64,000 nt of DNA from Bathymodiolus brooksi (GCA_963680875.1 OY804578.1:101213689-101277688); one strand, 5' to 3'. Positions 10,215 to 22,400 are shown, counted from the first letter of the stretch. The notes: generated from the letters alone by a model not told the origin. Translations and numbers: made by a program.

Positions 10215-10570
10215 GATTAATACATGGGCATTTCTATATTGGCCTGGTTATCATCCCGAGACCCCCATATTGGCCCGAGACGCAGTCGAGGACCAAAATG
10301 GGTCGAGGGATGATAACCAGGCCAATATGGAAATGCCCATGTATTAAACTATTTATTAAATACTTCCGACATCTAGAAAAGAGACACCCATATTGGCCTG
10401 AGACGAAGTCGAGGCCCATATTGGCCCGGGCCAATATGGGCCTCGATATGGAAATGATCTTGTAGTAATCCGATAACCGGTAATTTTCCCGGTGTGTGAA
10501 CATATGGACAGTTTACTTCCGGTCATATTGGTCATACAAAAATGCCTTTATTTGAAATAAGTATGTAATA
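10215..10570 (-). repeat. Palindrome-rich element, right inverted copy
   Basis: Inverse of 806-1162, with the same perfect 38-nt palindrome at 10409-10446 and the same TTAA MITE at 10217-10347. It continues directly into the inverted copy of the 7671-7879 repeat, so the full element appears to span about 10215-10775 and the other two loci hold halves of it. Confidence 0.85.
10217..10347. mobile_element. TTAA-flanked hairpin MITE, second copy
   Basis: TTAA TACATGGGCATTT at the left and AAATGCCCATGTA TTAA at the right, with an inner inverted TATTGGCCTGGTTATCATCC pair. Confidence 0.7.
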
Positions 10571-10775
10571 ATAGTATCTATATAGGGTCGATAAATGCAA
10601 ATTGTTGTTAACATAAGATTGTATGAATATTGACACGAACAAGATAAAATAAGGAAAAAGAGATGAAATAATAAAGAAATAAAGAAATTTTATTGAAAAT
10701 AAATTTGTAAACAGAAAGTTAGAAAAAAGGGGGGTTATAAGTCCGTGCCACGAGCGCCTGTGGAATTATTGACCT
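10565..10775 (-). repeat. Inverted partner of the 7671-7879 repeat
   Basis: On the minus strand it reads CACAGGCGCTCGTGGCACGG through to TCGACCCTATATAGATACTA. Contiguous with the palindrome-rich element. Confidence 0.8.
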
Positions 10776-11018
10776 ATTTTTATGTATGCATATGCCAAAG
10801 TAACGAGGATATGTCAATGTTCCCTTTTTTTAATATCTAAAACGACATCTTGGAGAGAACGAAGTGTGATGATGTCTGGTAAGATAACACTTAATTACTG
10901 ATGTGTAAAATGAGTTTTGAATATAAAATTCTAATTTCCATACACAGTAGATTTTCTTTGATGGTCAAATTATATTTCTTTCATGCCGGAAATATAATAC
11001 CATGACCGTCACACTCTG

Positions 11019-11114
11019 CTGGGTAATAATAAAACCTATAGTGATATTCAAATGATTCAATTTCAGCTGGGTAATAATAAAACCTATAGTGATATTCAAA
11101 TGATTCAATTTCAG
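11019..11114. repeat. 48-bp tandem duplication
   Basis: Two identical copies of a unit starting GCTGGGTAATAATAAAACCT and ending GATTCAATTTCA. The rest of 10776-11228 shows no feature. Confidence 0.95.
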
Positions 11115-11230
11115 AGTACTTGAAGGTCACTGAACCGTGTATAAGCATCATCGCCAATGTGTACCTAAAGAGAAAAAAGTTGGAAATTTATCAAATTAAA
11201 AAGTATCAAAATGTACAGGAATAACACCTA

Positions 11231-12192
11231 CCGTATTTCTTCTATTTAAAGCCCCCCTTCTAATTAACGCCCCCTCCCGTATTCTGGCCTATAGAACATT
11301 TTGACTTCTAATTAACGCCCCCATTTCATAAAATGTAAACTACACTTATCGGTACCTAATCAACAACACAGCGTGTAAGAGTTCCCAAAATAGTTACAGC
11401 GTGTGAAGAGTTTTACACATCACTAATCAGCAATAGTTGTCCAGGTAAACAAACACGTTCTCTGTCAACATTAAAGAATTTGGCTGCCGCATATTTTCCC
11501 TTTTCTTCGGCAAATTTAATTACTTTCAACTTAAAAGAAAACATTATTTGTGTCTAGCTTTATTCTTAGATTCCGTTTTAAGTAGCAGTGGGTTTTAGTA
11601 AAGTTCTTAATTTTTCAACATCAGCAGCTTGTCCCGAAAATGTGTACGTACTACGTACACGGTAATTCTAATCCTATATTGAAAAACTTGTTGCCGGTTA
11701 CAGTTGTAAATATTTTGCCACCTCTTTTAAGAAAAAACTTAAATACTTTGCTGAGTTCGATGGGCACGTGTCCTACACATTGTTCTTTATTTCCATCATT
11801 TCGAACGAGTTTCACAGCAAATTTGTCATTTGCATTATTTTCTTCTCTGTCACAACGAAGTTTCTCGCTGATCTCGTATGTCCAGATTGATTTATATACG
11901 TGATAACCTCGAATAGAACTTTCAAAATTAAACTCCATTTGCAGCTCCATGCACGTTTCTAGATGGAATTTATAAATTAAGATCAGACCAACCCAACACG
12001 CACCGATTAACCGATATCAGAGACATTTCATTAGGTAATGTATATTGACATTGCGCGTGTATATTTCTATAGTCTGTTTCATCAAATTAACCTCATCTAA
12101 CGGCAATAAAAGTCGGAAATTCGTTTCTCTAATTGACGCCCCCTATTTTAAAAATGCATTCGCCCCCGGGGCGTCTATTAGAAGAAATACGG
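11231..12192. mobile_element. TA-flanked transposon with CCGTATTTCTTCTA termini
   Basis: Perfect 14-bp TIRs CCGTATTTCTTCTA (11231) and TAGAAGAAATACGG (ending 12192), both flanked by TA. Near each end are GC-rich repeats of AATTAACGCCCCC type (CTAATTAACGCCCCCT left, GGGGCGTC / AATTGACGCCCCC right). The TA target site suggests the Tc1/mariner/pogo superfamily, but no transposase is present. It carries a HIRAN-like ORF. Confidence 0.75.
11651..11950 (-). CDS. HIRAN-like domain ORF inside a transposon
   Basis: A complete 99-residue ORF (ATG at 11950, TAG at 11651). Key words in order: FESSIRGYHVYKSIW, EKLRCDRE, NNANDKFAVKL, VGHVPIELSKVF, FFLKRGGKI, VTGN, GLELPC. This pattern (GYH.Y...W, L.C.RE..N..D.FAV, VGH.P..LS, F...GG.I...V.G) matches HIRAN-type domains as remembered from SMARCA3/HLTF-like and many uncharacterised invertebrate proteins. 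HIRAN domains bind DNA 3' ends or damaged DNA. It spans almost the whole predicted product. Whether it is expressed, or one exon of a larger element gene, is unknown. It may be the element's own cargo or a captured exon. Confidence 0.6.
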   Translation of the reverse strand: MELQMEFNFESSIRGYHVYKSIWTYEISEKLRCDREENNANDKFAVKLVRNDGNKEQCVGHVPIELSKVFKFFLKRGGKIFTTVTGNKFFNIGLELPCT

Positions 12193-12231
12193 TATGTTCA
12201 TTCACCAGATATGATAATACCCTTGACTTAA

Positions 12232-12508
12232 TGGGGGCGTCGTGGTCTTGATCGTACGTATGGTAGTTTGATTTTCAACTACCTAGGTAATCAGTACATA
12301 TCACCACTAAATATGTGAGTTAGAATTCCAGCTCATGGCGAGGTGTACTGGATACAACATTACGTGATAAAGTGGGTCAGTGACTTGCAGCAAGTCGGTG
12401 GTTTTCATTGGATGCTCCGGTTTCCTCCACCAATAAATCTGACCGCCGCCACGATATAGCTGAACTATTATTCAAAGTGGCGTTAAACACCATAACCATA
12501 ACCCTAGA
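12232..12508 (+). mobile_element. tRNA-derived SINE, family S1
   Basis: Head with box A-like GTGGTCTTGATCG and a degenerate box B (GTGAGTTAGAATTCC). The body includes TCAGTGACTTGCAGCAAGTC, then the conserved core TCCGGTTTCCTCCACCAATA and GTGGCGTTAAACACCATAAC with a simple CCATAA tail. It belongs to the same family as 38122-38388, which has an exact target duplication. Confidence 0.85.
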
Positions 12509-12627
12509 ATCAATATATTCAGTAATAGTCTTCTTTCACCTTAATAAAAAAACCCGAATGTAGCTCGATAAAATAAAAGAACTCGATATAATGGTCATCC
12601 TATCCTGATAATCTATGTACATGTAGT

Positions 12628-13004
12628 AAGAGGGAGTGAATGATTGTTGCTTAACGCCAACTACGCATTTTTTTCAGCTATATAATGGCGAGAACAAGTT
12701 AAGTTTCAATGAGATCATGATGAGGTCCACTTTGTTCTAGATCAACACCCTTAGTTGGATTTTTTTTATAGTGCTAGCTCACCTAAATATACAGTCCGCG
12801 GATAGACATGTCGCCTCACTCGGATATACATTATCCTGATTCCGAGTCAACCTGTCTTTGCTCTTTCTCCTTAATTATGTGTGCTTAGCGAAGAAGCAAC
12901 AAATACAAATTTTATAGTCTTTCGTTTGACCACATCAGGGCTCGAACCCACGATCCATCGCAATCGAGGCGAGCATGCTAACCATTACACTACCGATGCG
13001 GTTA
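12628..13004 (-). mobile_element. tRNA-derived SINE, family S2
   Basis: On the minus strand the head reads TAATGGTTAGCATGCTCGC (box A) and GTGGGTTCGAGCCCTGATG (box B), then CAAAGACTATAAAATTTGTA-like body, GCTTCTTCGCTAAGCACAC, GGATAATGTATATCCGAG and a 3' end terminating in AACAATCATTCACTCCCTC. Full length, about 375 bp. Not a functional tRNA: no complete cloverleaf was identified and the sequence continues as the SINE body. Confidence 0.85.
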
Positions 13005-13364
13005 TGCAAAATGTACAGATTGAGAAATATGGAATGCTACCTGTTAAATAGAGGTCAATGCATTTGTGTCCTAAAGAAATTTAAATTAGATTCGGTTTTA
13101 CTACAATAAGCGACATGACACTATATACTCATTATAATTGATGATTGTTATAGATAACATTTAAACACATTATCATTTTTCTGTATTTATAATATCATCA
13201 GGAATTCTCGCCTCACTACTAATATTAAAAAGAAAGCTTATTATTTGTTATCTGATAAATATAGTCAGTCAGAAAAGAATAAAATGTTAAAAAGACATGC
13301 TACGGTATTTCTATAGCACATTAATTAATTATGTCGGTAATCTAACACAAGAAAAACATATTAA

Positions 13365-13473
13365 TATATAAAAAATGAAGGGAAAATCGCAGTGAGGAGA
13401 AATTGATACCCCTAACACATGTGTGCGTTAACCGCCCACACCGCTAACTTAGTACAGACACATCAATCAACAA
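13365..13473 (+). repeat. Dispersed repeat, family U, 5' part (split by a SINE)
   Basis: Contains AATTGATACCCCTAACACAT and AACCGCCCACACC. The 3' part of the family (AATAAAAAGTGGCGGGTAAA) resumes at 13745 after the SINE, so the SINE landed inside a family U copy. Other copies: 15350-15545 (+), 17036-17195 (-), 18580-18680 (+), 21838-21955 (+). Confidence 0.65.
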
Positions 13474-13744
13474 TGGATCGTAGTGGTATTGATCGTATGG
13501 TAGTTGGAATTTATAAATATCAGTGCAATCAGTGCATATCACCAATAACGTTGTGATTTTGAATCCCACTCAGGTGAGGTGTCCTCAATACAACATTATA
13601 TGATGAAATTTGTCAGTGACTTGTGGCAGGTCGGTGGTTTTCTCAGTGTACTCCGATTTCCGGGCGCTATATCCTCCACCAATAATACTGACCTCCACGA
13701 TATAACTGAAATATTGTTAAAAGTGGCGTTAAACACCATAATCC
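13474..13744 (+). mobile_element. SINE S1, inserted in a family U repeat
   Basis: GTAGTGGTATTGATCGTATG head and core TCCACCAATAATACTGACC...GTGGCGTTAAACACCATAA. Box B region GTGATTTTGAATCCCAC is degraded. An insertion of GGGCGCTATA interrupts the core. Confidence 0.85.
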
Positions 13745-13860
13745 TCCCCCGCAATAAAAAGTGGCGGGTAAAGCTGTTTTAAAGGTGTTAATCAATTGAA
13801 CAAAAACAATATGTTTAATTGATTGATTCTTGTTAAAAGTTAAGGTTACAAAATATGAGT
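13745..13860 (+). repeat. Family U, 3' part
   Basis: AATAAAAAGTGGCGGGTAAA then AATATGTTTAATTGATTGAT, matching 15495-15560. Confidence 0.6.
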
Positions 13861-14082
13861 TGTACGTGTAGATATTAAGGTAATACAGGGATAGTACTCT
13901 CTCCGAAAATTTAAATTGCTACGAGAAAACTTGGATGATAAAAGGATGGAACAAAATGTACATTTCAGCTTTTATGTTTATAATTCTAATACACTGCGAT
14001 TAGAATTAAAACAAATTATTAATTAACTTTGATTTATTAGCCTTTATATGATCAAATCTGTCAATACAATATAAAAACTTTC

Positions 14083-14142
14083 ATTGGGCCAATACGGCAA
14101 AAACCAGTCCAATACGGAAAATATTTTCCGTATTGGCCCAAT
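14083..14142. repeat. Nested palindrome around CCAATACGG
   Basis: A perfect 28-nt palindrome at 14109-14136 (CCAATACGGAAAAT plus complement). ATTGGGCCAATACGG at 14083-14097 also complements 14128-14142, so two alternative hairpins compete. Remaining sequence between 13861 and 15257 has no recognised gene or repeat. Confidence 0.85.
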
Positions 14143-15257
14143 TCCAGTCAGTCCAATAACAGCCAGATCGGAATCCGCTAAGCTTTTCGACAATTGCAAG
14201 GAAAAATCCCGAGAGATATTGGACTGGTTAATTAATAAAAGTATTATTACGTGATGTTTTTCATATTGGCCTACTTATAGGTCCTCGGTCTGCTGTACAG
14301 TTATTTGAGTTTATATTTTGCCAATTTCTCAACAACCGCTGACATTTAGATTATGATTTTTGGCAAACATGTACATTTCATCAATATGTTTTCTTCAAAA
14401 TCAAAGTACATTTATAATGTAGTGTAATTACTTTGCTTTTGTTGAAAATACGGTTAATTTGGGGTTAAATTTGAGGCTTAAAGTAAGGCTGATATACTCT
14501 TTCAAAAATCAATTATTTACAACCCTTTTTATTTTAATTATATCTTTGATACATTATCTCTTATGTAAAATCCTTTTTAGCTATTTAAATAGCGGAGAAT
14601 ATTTTTATTTTTCATCCTGAAAATACCATGTACAATGTGTCAGCGGAGGGTACCTTTGAAAAACGTGAAATTAGAAAAATCGTGACCACAGAAACTTACG
14701 ACGACAATTAAAAATACAAAATGTAATAATTTTTCTAGCGTTTAATACCAAAATTAGCCGTGTGCAATTCCGTTCACCCAAACTCGATAACTAAGCGTCT
14801 TTTTTAACACTGGGCACCCTACTATTATAAAATATAGTTTTAACCTATAAAATTTAAATACCGGTATATCTTGTAAGTACTCGCATCCTAACCAAAGTAC
14901 AATATATTAAGAAGTGAGTGGGTACCAAAAAAAGAAATGTATTAATTTCAAAAGAACTTTAATGATATATAATATATGTAGGTGTTCTAATAAAAATAAT
15001 TTCAGGTGAAAATACATAAATAAAATACATTTAACAAGTTTGAAAGCATTTTCATTAATAAAAATTAACAGAGCATTTAGAAAATGGGCGGCTTTCTGAT
15101 TTAGTTCATGTATTAAGGTCACTTTGCAAAAATAATGTCAACAATATCAAGATTGTAAAAATAAGTTTATTTAACAGATGGTTAATTTGATCAATAAATA
15201 AAAGTTTTGCTCTCGTCTTTCTTATCATCCGTACGTTAGTTTATTATTAAAATGAAA

Positions 15258-15345
15258 AGGGTTAGGGTTATGGTGTTTAACACCACGTTCAACAATATTT
15301 CAGTTATATTGGTGGAGGAAACCGTAATTCCTGGAGAAAACCTAT
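15258..15345 (-). mobile_element. SINE S1, 3' fragment
   Basis: Complement of GGTTTCCTCCACCAATAT...CTGAAATATTGTTGAACGTGG and GTGTTAAACACCATAACCCT. Only the core and tail remain. Confidence 0.8.
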
Positions 15346-15349
15346 AATA

Positions 15350-15560
15350 AAATGAAAACAAAGAATTCCACGCTGTCGGAACGGTTACAAAGTCCAACCC
15401 AAAAATCGTAGAGACAAAATCGTAGAGACAAAATCGATACCACTAGCACAAGTATACACAACCGCTCACTTTTCTTAATTGGTACATGCGCTTCAATAAA
15501 AAGTGGCGGGGTCAAACTAGTCTTATGGGCACAATATGTTTAATTGATAAATGAGAGTTG
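15350..15560 (+). repeat. Family U copy
   Basis: Most complete plus copy. It contains CACGCTGTCGGAACGGTTAC, a duplicated AAATCGTAGAGACA, CGATACCACTAGCAC, AACCGCTCACTTTTC and AATAAAAAGTGGCGGGGTC. Confidence 0.7.
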
Positions 15561-16241
15561 TGTAAGGGTTTGTCTTGTTCCACTTTTTTAAACGTTTGTT
15601 TATTAATATTATTTTGATCATGTAGTAGGTTTTGTCTTGGTCCAGTCTATCTTACATTAGTATGTTAAATAATTTGGTCATGCCATAATCGCTGTAACAT
15701 TGGCCGCCATTTTATATTTTGTATCAGTTTGTTTCTGTATCTTTTTGATCCACTATCAAAGACGACATAATTATAACAACAACACAGGTCAATGGAGGAA
15801 ACTTACTTTATGTTTGTTTGTTTATTTAATATATCTACCTTAATGAAAAGTAAACAAGCGAGGCCACAGTTGATATTCCGCCTCTTATTGTAGCGGAAAA
15901 GACAAGGTAATCGTATTTCATCTATAATTGGCGAAGTTGTTGTATTCTTTGCAAAGTTAACATTGTACTTCTTATGAAAACTTATATCACAATCCGGAAG
16001 TTACAAAGAGCCGGTATACAGTCATGATAAATAAAATAATACAAAAAGATACGGCAAAGGAAGTATTGTGCTACCTCAGATGATGAACAGAAATATATTG
16101 TACTGAAGATTATGATAAATTAAACTGTGCTGATATGATCAACTCCTACTTACATATGTGAAAAAAGAAATAATGAAAAACGGAATATGTTCGTGGTATT
16201 GTAGTTGTCATTGTTGTCTTTGCTTAACATATGGCGGGAAA

Positions 16242-16515
16242 TAGATTACATGTATATATATATATATATATACAGAACGAGAACAAGTTCGGTAATATAT
16301 GAAACAAACATATAAAATAGATTACATGTATATATATACAGAACGGGAACAAGTTCGGTAATATATGAAACAAACATATAAAATAGATTACATGTATATA
16401 TATACAGAACGAGAACAAGTTCGGTAATATATGAAACAAACATATAAAATAGATTACATGTATATATATACAGAACGAGAACAAGTTCGGTAATATATGA
16501 AACAAGCATATAGAA
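16242..16515. repeat. 66-bp tandem repeat, four copies
   Basis: Unit AGATTACATGTATATATATA then CAGAACGAGAACAAGTTCGG and TAATATATGAAACAAACATATAAAAT. The first copy carries a longer TA run. Multiples of three keep two minus-strand frames open, which explains the apparent 93- and 97-residue ORFs. Confidence 0.95.
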
Positions 16516-16552
16516 ATGATAGAGTAATAGGACGATCACGACAACAATATCC

Positions 16553-16815
16553 GGGTTAGGGCTATAGTGTTTAACTCCTCTATTTTTTTTTTAACAATTC
16601 AGACATATAGTGGCGGTTAGTTTTATTGTGCAGGAAACCGGAGTACACGAAAACCAAAAATCTGTTACAAGTCCCTGACAAACTTCACATAATGTTGTAT
16701 CGAGTACATCTCACCACGAGCGGAATTCGAACTACAAACATTAATGGTGAGGGGCAGTGATTGCATAAGTAGTTGTAAATCTACTACTACAATACGATTC
16801 AAGGCCACGACGTCC
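16553..16815 (-). mobile_element. SINE S1
   Basis: Complement of the S1 head (CGTCGTGGCCTTGAATCG) at the right and core/tail at the left, with box B region GTAGTTCGAATTCCGC. Diverged, with an internal T-run. Confidence 0.8.
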
Positions 16816-17035
16816 GCTGAAATGTACAGAGAGTTGGGAAATGACGAACTATTTTGTCCACGAAAATGGAATTCTGAAACTGCTTGTTGCAATATTTTCA
16901 TTTTAGATTTGTATTAACACCAACTCTGATCTTCACAAAACATAAGTAAAATAAGACTGAAATGACCGTTGAAGAATCAAGACGCCTTCAAATAGGAAAA
17001 CCAATTCAGAATATGTCGTCCTGCATCTTTTGGGC

Positions 17036-17195
17036 TCACAAAATTAGTTTAACCCGCCACTTTTTTCTGACATGCCTGTACTAATCCAGGAAAGTGAGTT
17101 ACCATGTATTTGTGTGTTAGGGGTATCGATTTTGCCTTTTTTCCTTTTTGGAGCTGTTATGAGAGTGTGGTATTTTTTTGTTTTTTATTTTTATT
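17036..17195 (-). repeat. Family U copy, minus strand
   Basis: Reads AATACCACACTCTCATAAC, CAAAATCGATACCCCTAACA, CTTTCCTGGATTAGTACAGG and AAAAGTGGCGGGTTAAACTA on the minus strand. Confidence 0.7.
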
Positions 17196-19350
17196 ACGAT
17201 ATTTTAACTTCATCATGATGTACAATGTATAATTTAATGTTATTGTAAAAATAGACGTTCATAAAAAAATATAAATTATTATTTCACACCCATGCAATAT
17301 AAAGATTTAAAAAAAGTGGATTTAAAAAAGATTTGGAGGTTGCTTATAACCCGTAAAATATTTATATAATTAATAATAAAATATCAAAAATATATTTAAT
17401 AATAAAATATTAAATATATATAATATGTACCCGGTAGGCGTTTTATTAGTTAAACTTCAAAGGAAAAAGATTGAAAATGACAAAATAGATAAAAAAAACA
17501 TTCTAATTTCAAATAAATAGCCAATTATGATCAATTATGTATATTTTTTATTACTGGGTTGACTCTGTGTCTGTTGGAACGACGAAGTATGACTATTCTG
17601 AAACAAATTACTACAACATAGTATTTTTTTTTATGTCAATTAAAGGAAATTATTTGCATAAGACAAACTCAGCTGTATATCACAAAATTCCAACACTTGC
17701 ATCTATTTTTTGTTTTTGCTGTGACCGAGTTCATTCATGCGGTTTTTGGTTTATTCATGTTTGTTTACTTTGTCGTTGTATAAATTCATTTTTATTGAGC
17801 AAACAGAGATACACAATATAACCCTATTCATCTTTGCTCGTTATTTTTTCAATGTACATATATCATAATCTAAGTATATTAAAATTATCCACTCATTACA
17901 TCAACTCGTTGATCGAACGGGAACACCTTCATATAACCGGCCAAATATCAGTTCGGTAATATGCCAGAAATTTATATTATTATGGCATTTATATCTTATT
18001 CCAAATGCAGATCAGCAACCACGCCGAAATGCATGGCCGCATGGCTAAAACCATGCTGAAGATTTAACACGCTTCATTTCGTGTTTCGATGTACACAATG
18101 CACTACCGAGCTGATCGAAAAAGGAAGTTATCGTAGATTAACAATCTGACTTAATACCACCCACCAATTAACCTACAACAACGCACCTCAATTATGATCA
18201 CCCGGATAAAGGATTTAAAATATATGATTTTAAATCCGATTATGTTAATTTGTATTATTTTTCATTCATAAAACAGCCTTTAGTAAATCAAAATATTTCT
18301 GACTTCGTTTTTTTAAATGCTTTCAACGCCTTCTTAGGAGAACTTTGTTTGTACTATGAGTAGATCTGATAAAATATGAAATACATTAAAAAGAAGATGG
18401 GCGTTAAACAATACATATTAATAAGACCCTTTTTGTCGTTGTATTGACTATCCTTCTTTGATTTATGGATTCTGATTTCTCCTTTGATATCTTCAAAATG
18501 TTTGAATGGAGGACTACGTCAATGCGTTGTGTTAGGATGTGTTGATTCGTTTGGTTTACCAACTATTAAAATGAACAACAAAATATACCACACTGACAGA
18601 ACATTTCCAAAACCCAATAGAAAAATCGTAGAGAGAGGCAAAATCCATAGCCCTAAAAATTAGAATGCATACACCACGTTTTTATATATCTAATATGCAT
18701 GCTAAGTGTGATAAATGTTGGTCGTCCATTCAATTTGAAAATGAGAAATTAAACGGAAGTAGTGGACAAGTTAGACAACCAAAATAATACGAACCACTCC
18801 TCTGCTAAACCGGAAACGCAAAAGCACAGTTATCGATACAAACCTTGATCTTGTCTTGGAAATATTTCCTCCCACCGGACACTATAATTTTGTTTAACGA
18901 CTCAATACAAAAAAAGAAAAAAAAACCTTGTAGTTGAATTTTGTTGTTCTTGCTCCTAAATTCACAGTAAGAGTAAGAGTATATAGCTCTATGACAATTT
19001 TACACAATTAGTTTAAGGTTGGTAGGGCGGGTGTCGTTTAATATGAAGCTTTCGTTTTTTGTGAGTGTGTTTGTTGTGCTGTGTCGTAGATATCTGCTAA
19101 AGCTGTCTTGAGTACTTGTCTTATATTTTTGCATCTTATGTCACAAAGGGATTGAATTTGTAAGGCTCGGAAAATGCTGTTGATGCAAGTGAATAATTAA
19201 AAAATCAATCATTTTTAATTAAAAAATGCTATGTAGAAAGTGTATTTGTTTCATGGGCGTCATCACATATATACTCAGTAGATTATTTTATGAAGCATTA
19301 GAACAAAACTATGTACTGTCCTTTCAACCGCATGTGACGATGGTAACAAC
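17196..19350. other. Non-coding; scattered repeat fragments
   Basis: AT-rich. Contains family U at 18580-18680 and a family T fragment at about 18445-18500. A 94-codon frame at 17537-17821 lacks any recognisable domain or splice context. No gene supported. Confidence 0.5.
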
Positions 19351-19356
19351 AAGCAG

Positions 19357-19493
19357 ATACTATCCTGCTTAGACCCTTTGGTTTTATTGCTCCTAAACTT
19401 TGAATTATTTGGCTTTCGATTTTGAGCGTACCTGGTGAAGGTTATTACAGAAAGGCGTCGTGCGCACTTAATTTGATATCTACGTTTTCATTA
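19357..19493 (+). repeat. Family H copy
   Basis: ACTATCCTGCTTAGACCCTT, TGAATTATTTGGCTTTCGAT, TTGAGCGTACCTGGTGAAGG, TTATTACAGAAAGGCGTCGT, GCGCACTTAATTTGATATCT in order. Helix I arms GAGCGTAC/GTGCGCAC are intact. CTGGTGA and GAAAGGCGTC each carry one change. Confidence 0.85.
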
Positions 19494-20282
19494 ACCTTGA
19501 TTGCTCTAATTTATACCAATACACACTAAAAAAAAAGGTTTCACTGAACATTCCATAAAATGCCCAAGTTATAAATTATTGAACGAATGAAGGCGTAAAA
19601 TGAGCATTTGAAATATAAACATTAATAGATATATGTACAATGTATATACTTATTGGTTTTAATTACATGGTACGATTGCATACTTGTTCGTATTAAAGCT
19701 GACACTATGAACGGACTACATGAAATGCAAACCAATTGGCCTAAAACAGATATTTGAGGGACCCGCTTTCGCACGGTACCTGAATTTTAACAAAGGATTT
19801 CAGAAATGCATACAGAAAATGCCACATCTAAAATAATATGAAGATTGAAAATACTCATCCCATGGTAACTACAAAAATTTGGATGACATAAACTCTGACA
19901 ACCAGATGAGTGAGAACAGAAGTACATAAGGAGTTAGCATTTACCACACTAGAAGCCCATATGACATACTCAAATACTACTTCTGAAACGTGCTTGTAAT
20001 CTAAAACTGGAGGTGAACTCAGAAGCTATGGAAAGGTAAACGGTTCTTGTTCCACTAGTCGTGTTACTCTTGCTACACATTCGGTAATAAATCATGAACG
20101 TGGAAAATATTTAAGACATTTTTGTGATGAAACGAGTGCATCGAACACTAACTTCGACTAATCTACGTTTTTATTATTTTTATTAATGGAACAAGGGTAA
20201 AGTTCATGACATTTTCCCATACATGCAGTGTTTTTAATGCATTACAATTAACAGGTATGGTTAGAAGATAATCAAACATTCT

Positions 20283-20480
20283 ACAGTCAAACTTGTCTCA
20301 GCGACCCTCTGTATTAACGGCTTCCTTTGTTAGCCAACCTTATTTATTCCTCCCCAGCATTTTCCCGTGCATTCAACCTTTATATAACGACACACTGTCT
20401 AACGCGGCTAACGACCATGCTCTTTGAGTAAAAATCCTTCATATAACGACTACTAGAAGATTATTATCAAACCGGAAGTT
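20283..20480 (+). mobile_element. Possible pogo/Tigger-type terminus remnant
   Basis: TA then CAGTCAAACTTGTCTCAGCG, followed by repeated AACGAC words (TATATAACGACACACTGTCT, CATATAACGACTACT). This resembles the ends of pogo/Tigger elements. No opposite terminus or transposase found nearby; a similar inverted word is at 56674-56690. Confidence 0.35.
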
Positions 20481-22400
20481 AGATAATAAATAAACAAACA
20501 GTCCCGACTTTTGAAAAATTTCCGTTTTGCCCAGCTGATGCAGCGATTGTTGCCAATATCCCTCTTGCTGATATCGGCATGATCTACTGACAACATCTCA
20601 CTCCCAAAGTCCATACCTGTTACTAGGTCATAATAATAGATTTTTCATATTAAAGGACACAGGGTCCTGGATTTTTTTAATAAAAAACTAATCCTGGATT
20701 ATTATTTTTGCTTAAAATCCGGTCCTGTGTTTTTATTTCAAATTTTCATCATAGCCCCCCTCCCCCTCCCAAGGGATATAAAATTGTATCATTAATAATA
20801 AATTAATAAATAATAAATTCAGATTTTCTATTTAAAATAAATCTCATTTACAAAACCACTGATATTTGTTCAATTTTTAACGCTGATTTAAGCTTTAGTC
20901 GCAACAAATTTTTATTTTTCTCTTTAAACTGTCGAAACATAACATTTATTTAACTGTAAAATTCACAAATAAAATTCACCCCCCCCCCCCTCCCTTTTCC
21001 CTGTTTAAATCAATGATCAACAATATTCCAGAATCAAACAAATGAATAAATATAACAGATTTCTTTTTACCATGCAGAGTCAGTGTGTTTTAAATCGGTC
21101 ATCCAATCAGGACGCTCATTATTCTTGTCCAAGATAAAAATACATCGCTAGAGTAATTTACCTGTGGTTTCAGAGTAGAAGATTTTTAGAAATCGAACAT
21201 AAAATTTCCCCACTTCAACTCGTAAATTTACATAGAAATCGGAGATATTTCGTCATAAAACTTCACACATGGTTTTGTCTATCATATTTCTTGAAGACAA
21301 ACATAAATTTTATAGCATTTATCAATATTTTATGAGTATCAACAGTTTTTTCAACACCGTATCTGTTTCTCGATACAGCCGCCCGATTACAGTGACCCGT
21401 GAACCAGATTAGCAGATCCCAGCAGGTTTTTTTTAATAAGGTTGTTTAATAATAATAACAATTAGTCACTCAAACTGCGTCTTTCTTTTAGTTTAAAATA
21501 GTGACCATAGATCACTATAGACATCCAGGTTTTAATTTTCAGAATAGTTTTGATTTAAACGCATACATTAAAGCAATTAAATCATATAGGTTGGCAGTTT
21601 AAGTGATTTCACACGTTACTGATAAAAGCCCTACCGCATTTAATATTAACCCAATTGTATTTTACAAGAATTGGCTGCAAAAATTCACGAACTGTTGAAT
21701 TAATAAGTGTGTTTTTTCTTGGAACTATTTTAACAAAGTTAGATTTGATGATTTCAGGATTAACTACATTACCTATACAAAGGTAATCAAGAAGTCAGGA
21801 GCATAAGCAAGATACATCCTTTTCATATGGAATGAAATGAAATGCCAAAAATACCACACTGTCGGAACAGTTCCAAAATCGAATACCAACATCGTAGAAG
21901 GAGGAAACTCGATACCGTTGACACACATATCTGACCGTTCATTTTCCTGGCTTGATATTGTGATATTGTAAATTCGAAAAACGCATATTACAAGGTCTCG
22001 TTGATTCCATGAGTTCTTGTGTGGTTATTTTAAACTAAAGTCTGTCTTTTTGGCTCAAACTGACCATATCGTAATACAACCAATCAAACAATTTGTCATT
22101 CCGAATTACATTTAAATTTAATGGCAAAACAAGACTTAATAAAATCAGCGAGTACCTTGTAATAAAAATATATTCGACTCTTTAATAAGTTTAATTTTCT
22201 AAATAAAAGTCAATATATATATACATTTACTTGTTGTCATGAAAATTTAATGAAATTTGCAACGATACATTTGTTCATTTGTTGCATTACGACATGGTCT
22301 GTTTTAGAGGAGAAACGGAATTTAATATGAAATATCCACAGAAGACATATACTAGACTGGACAAGTACCTTGTGATCATTCTTAAATAATTACACCTTAT
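20481..22400. other. Non-coding
   Basis: AT-rich with a poly-C run near 20980. A partly inverted CAGGGTCCTGGATTT / AAATCCGGTCCTGTG pair lies at 20660-20735, and family U is at 21838-21955. No gene. Confidence 0.5.

Noticed and set aside
16224..16539. Two 93-97 codon hydrophobic ORFs on the minus strand
   Set aside because: Generated by the 66-bp tandem repeat; no other evidence of coding.
17537..17821. 94-codon plus-strand ORF
   Set aside because: AT-rich, unremarkable composition and no domain; likely chance.
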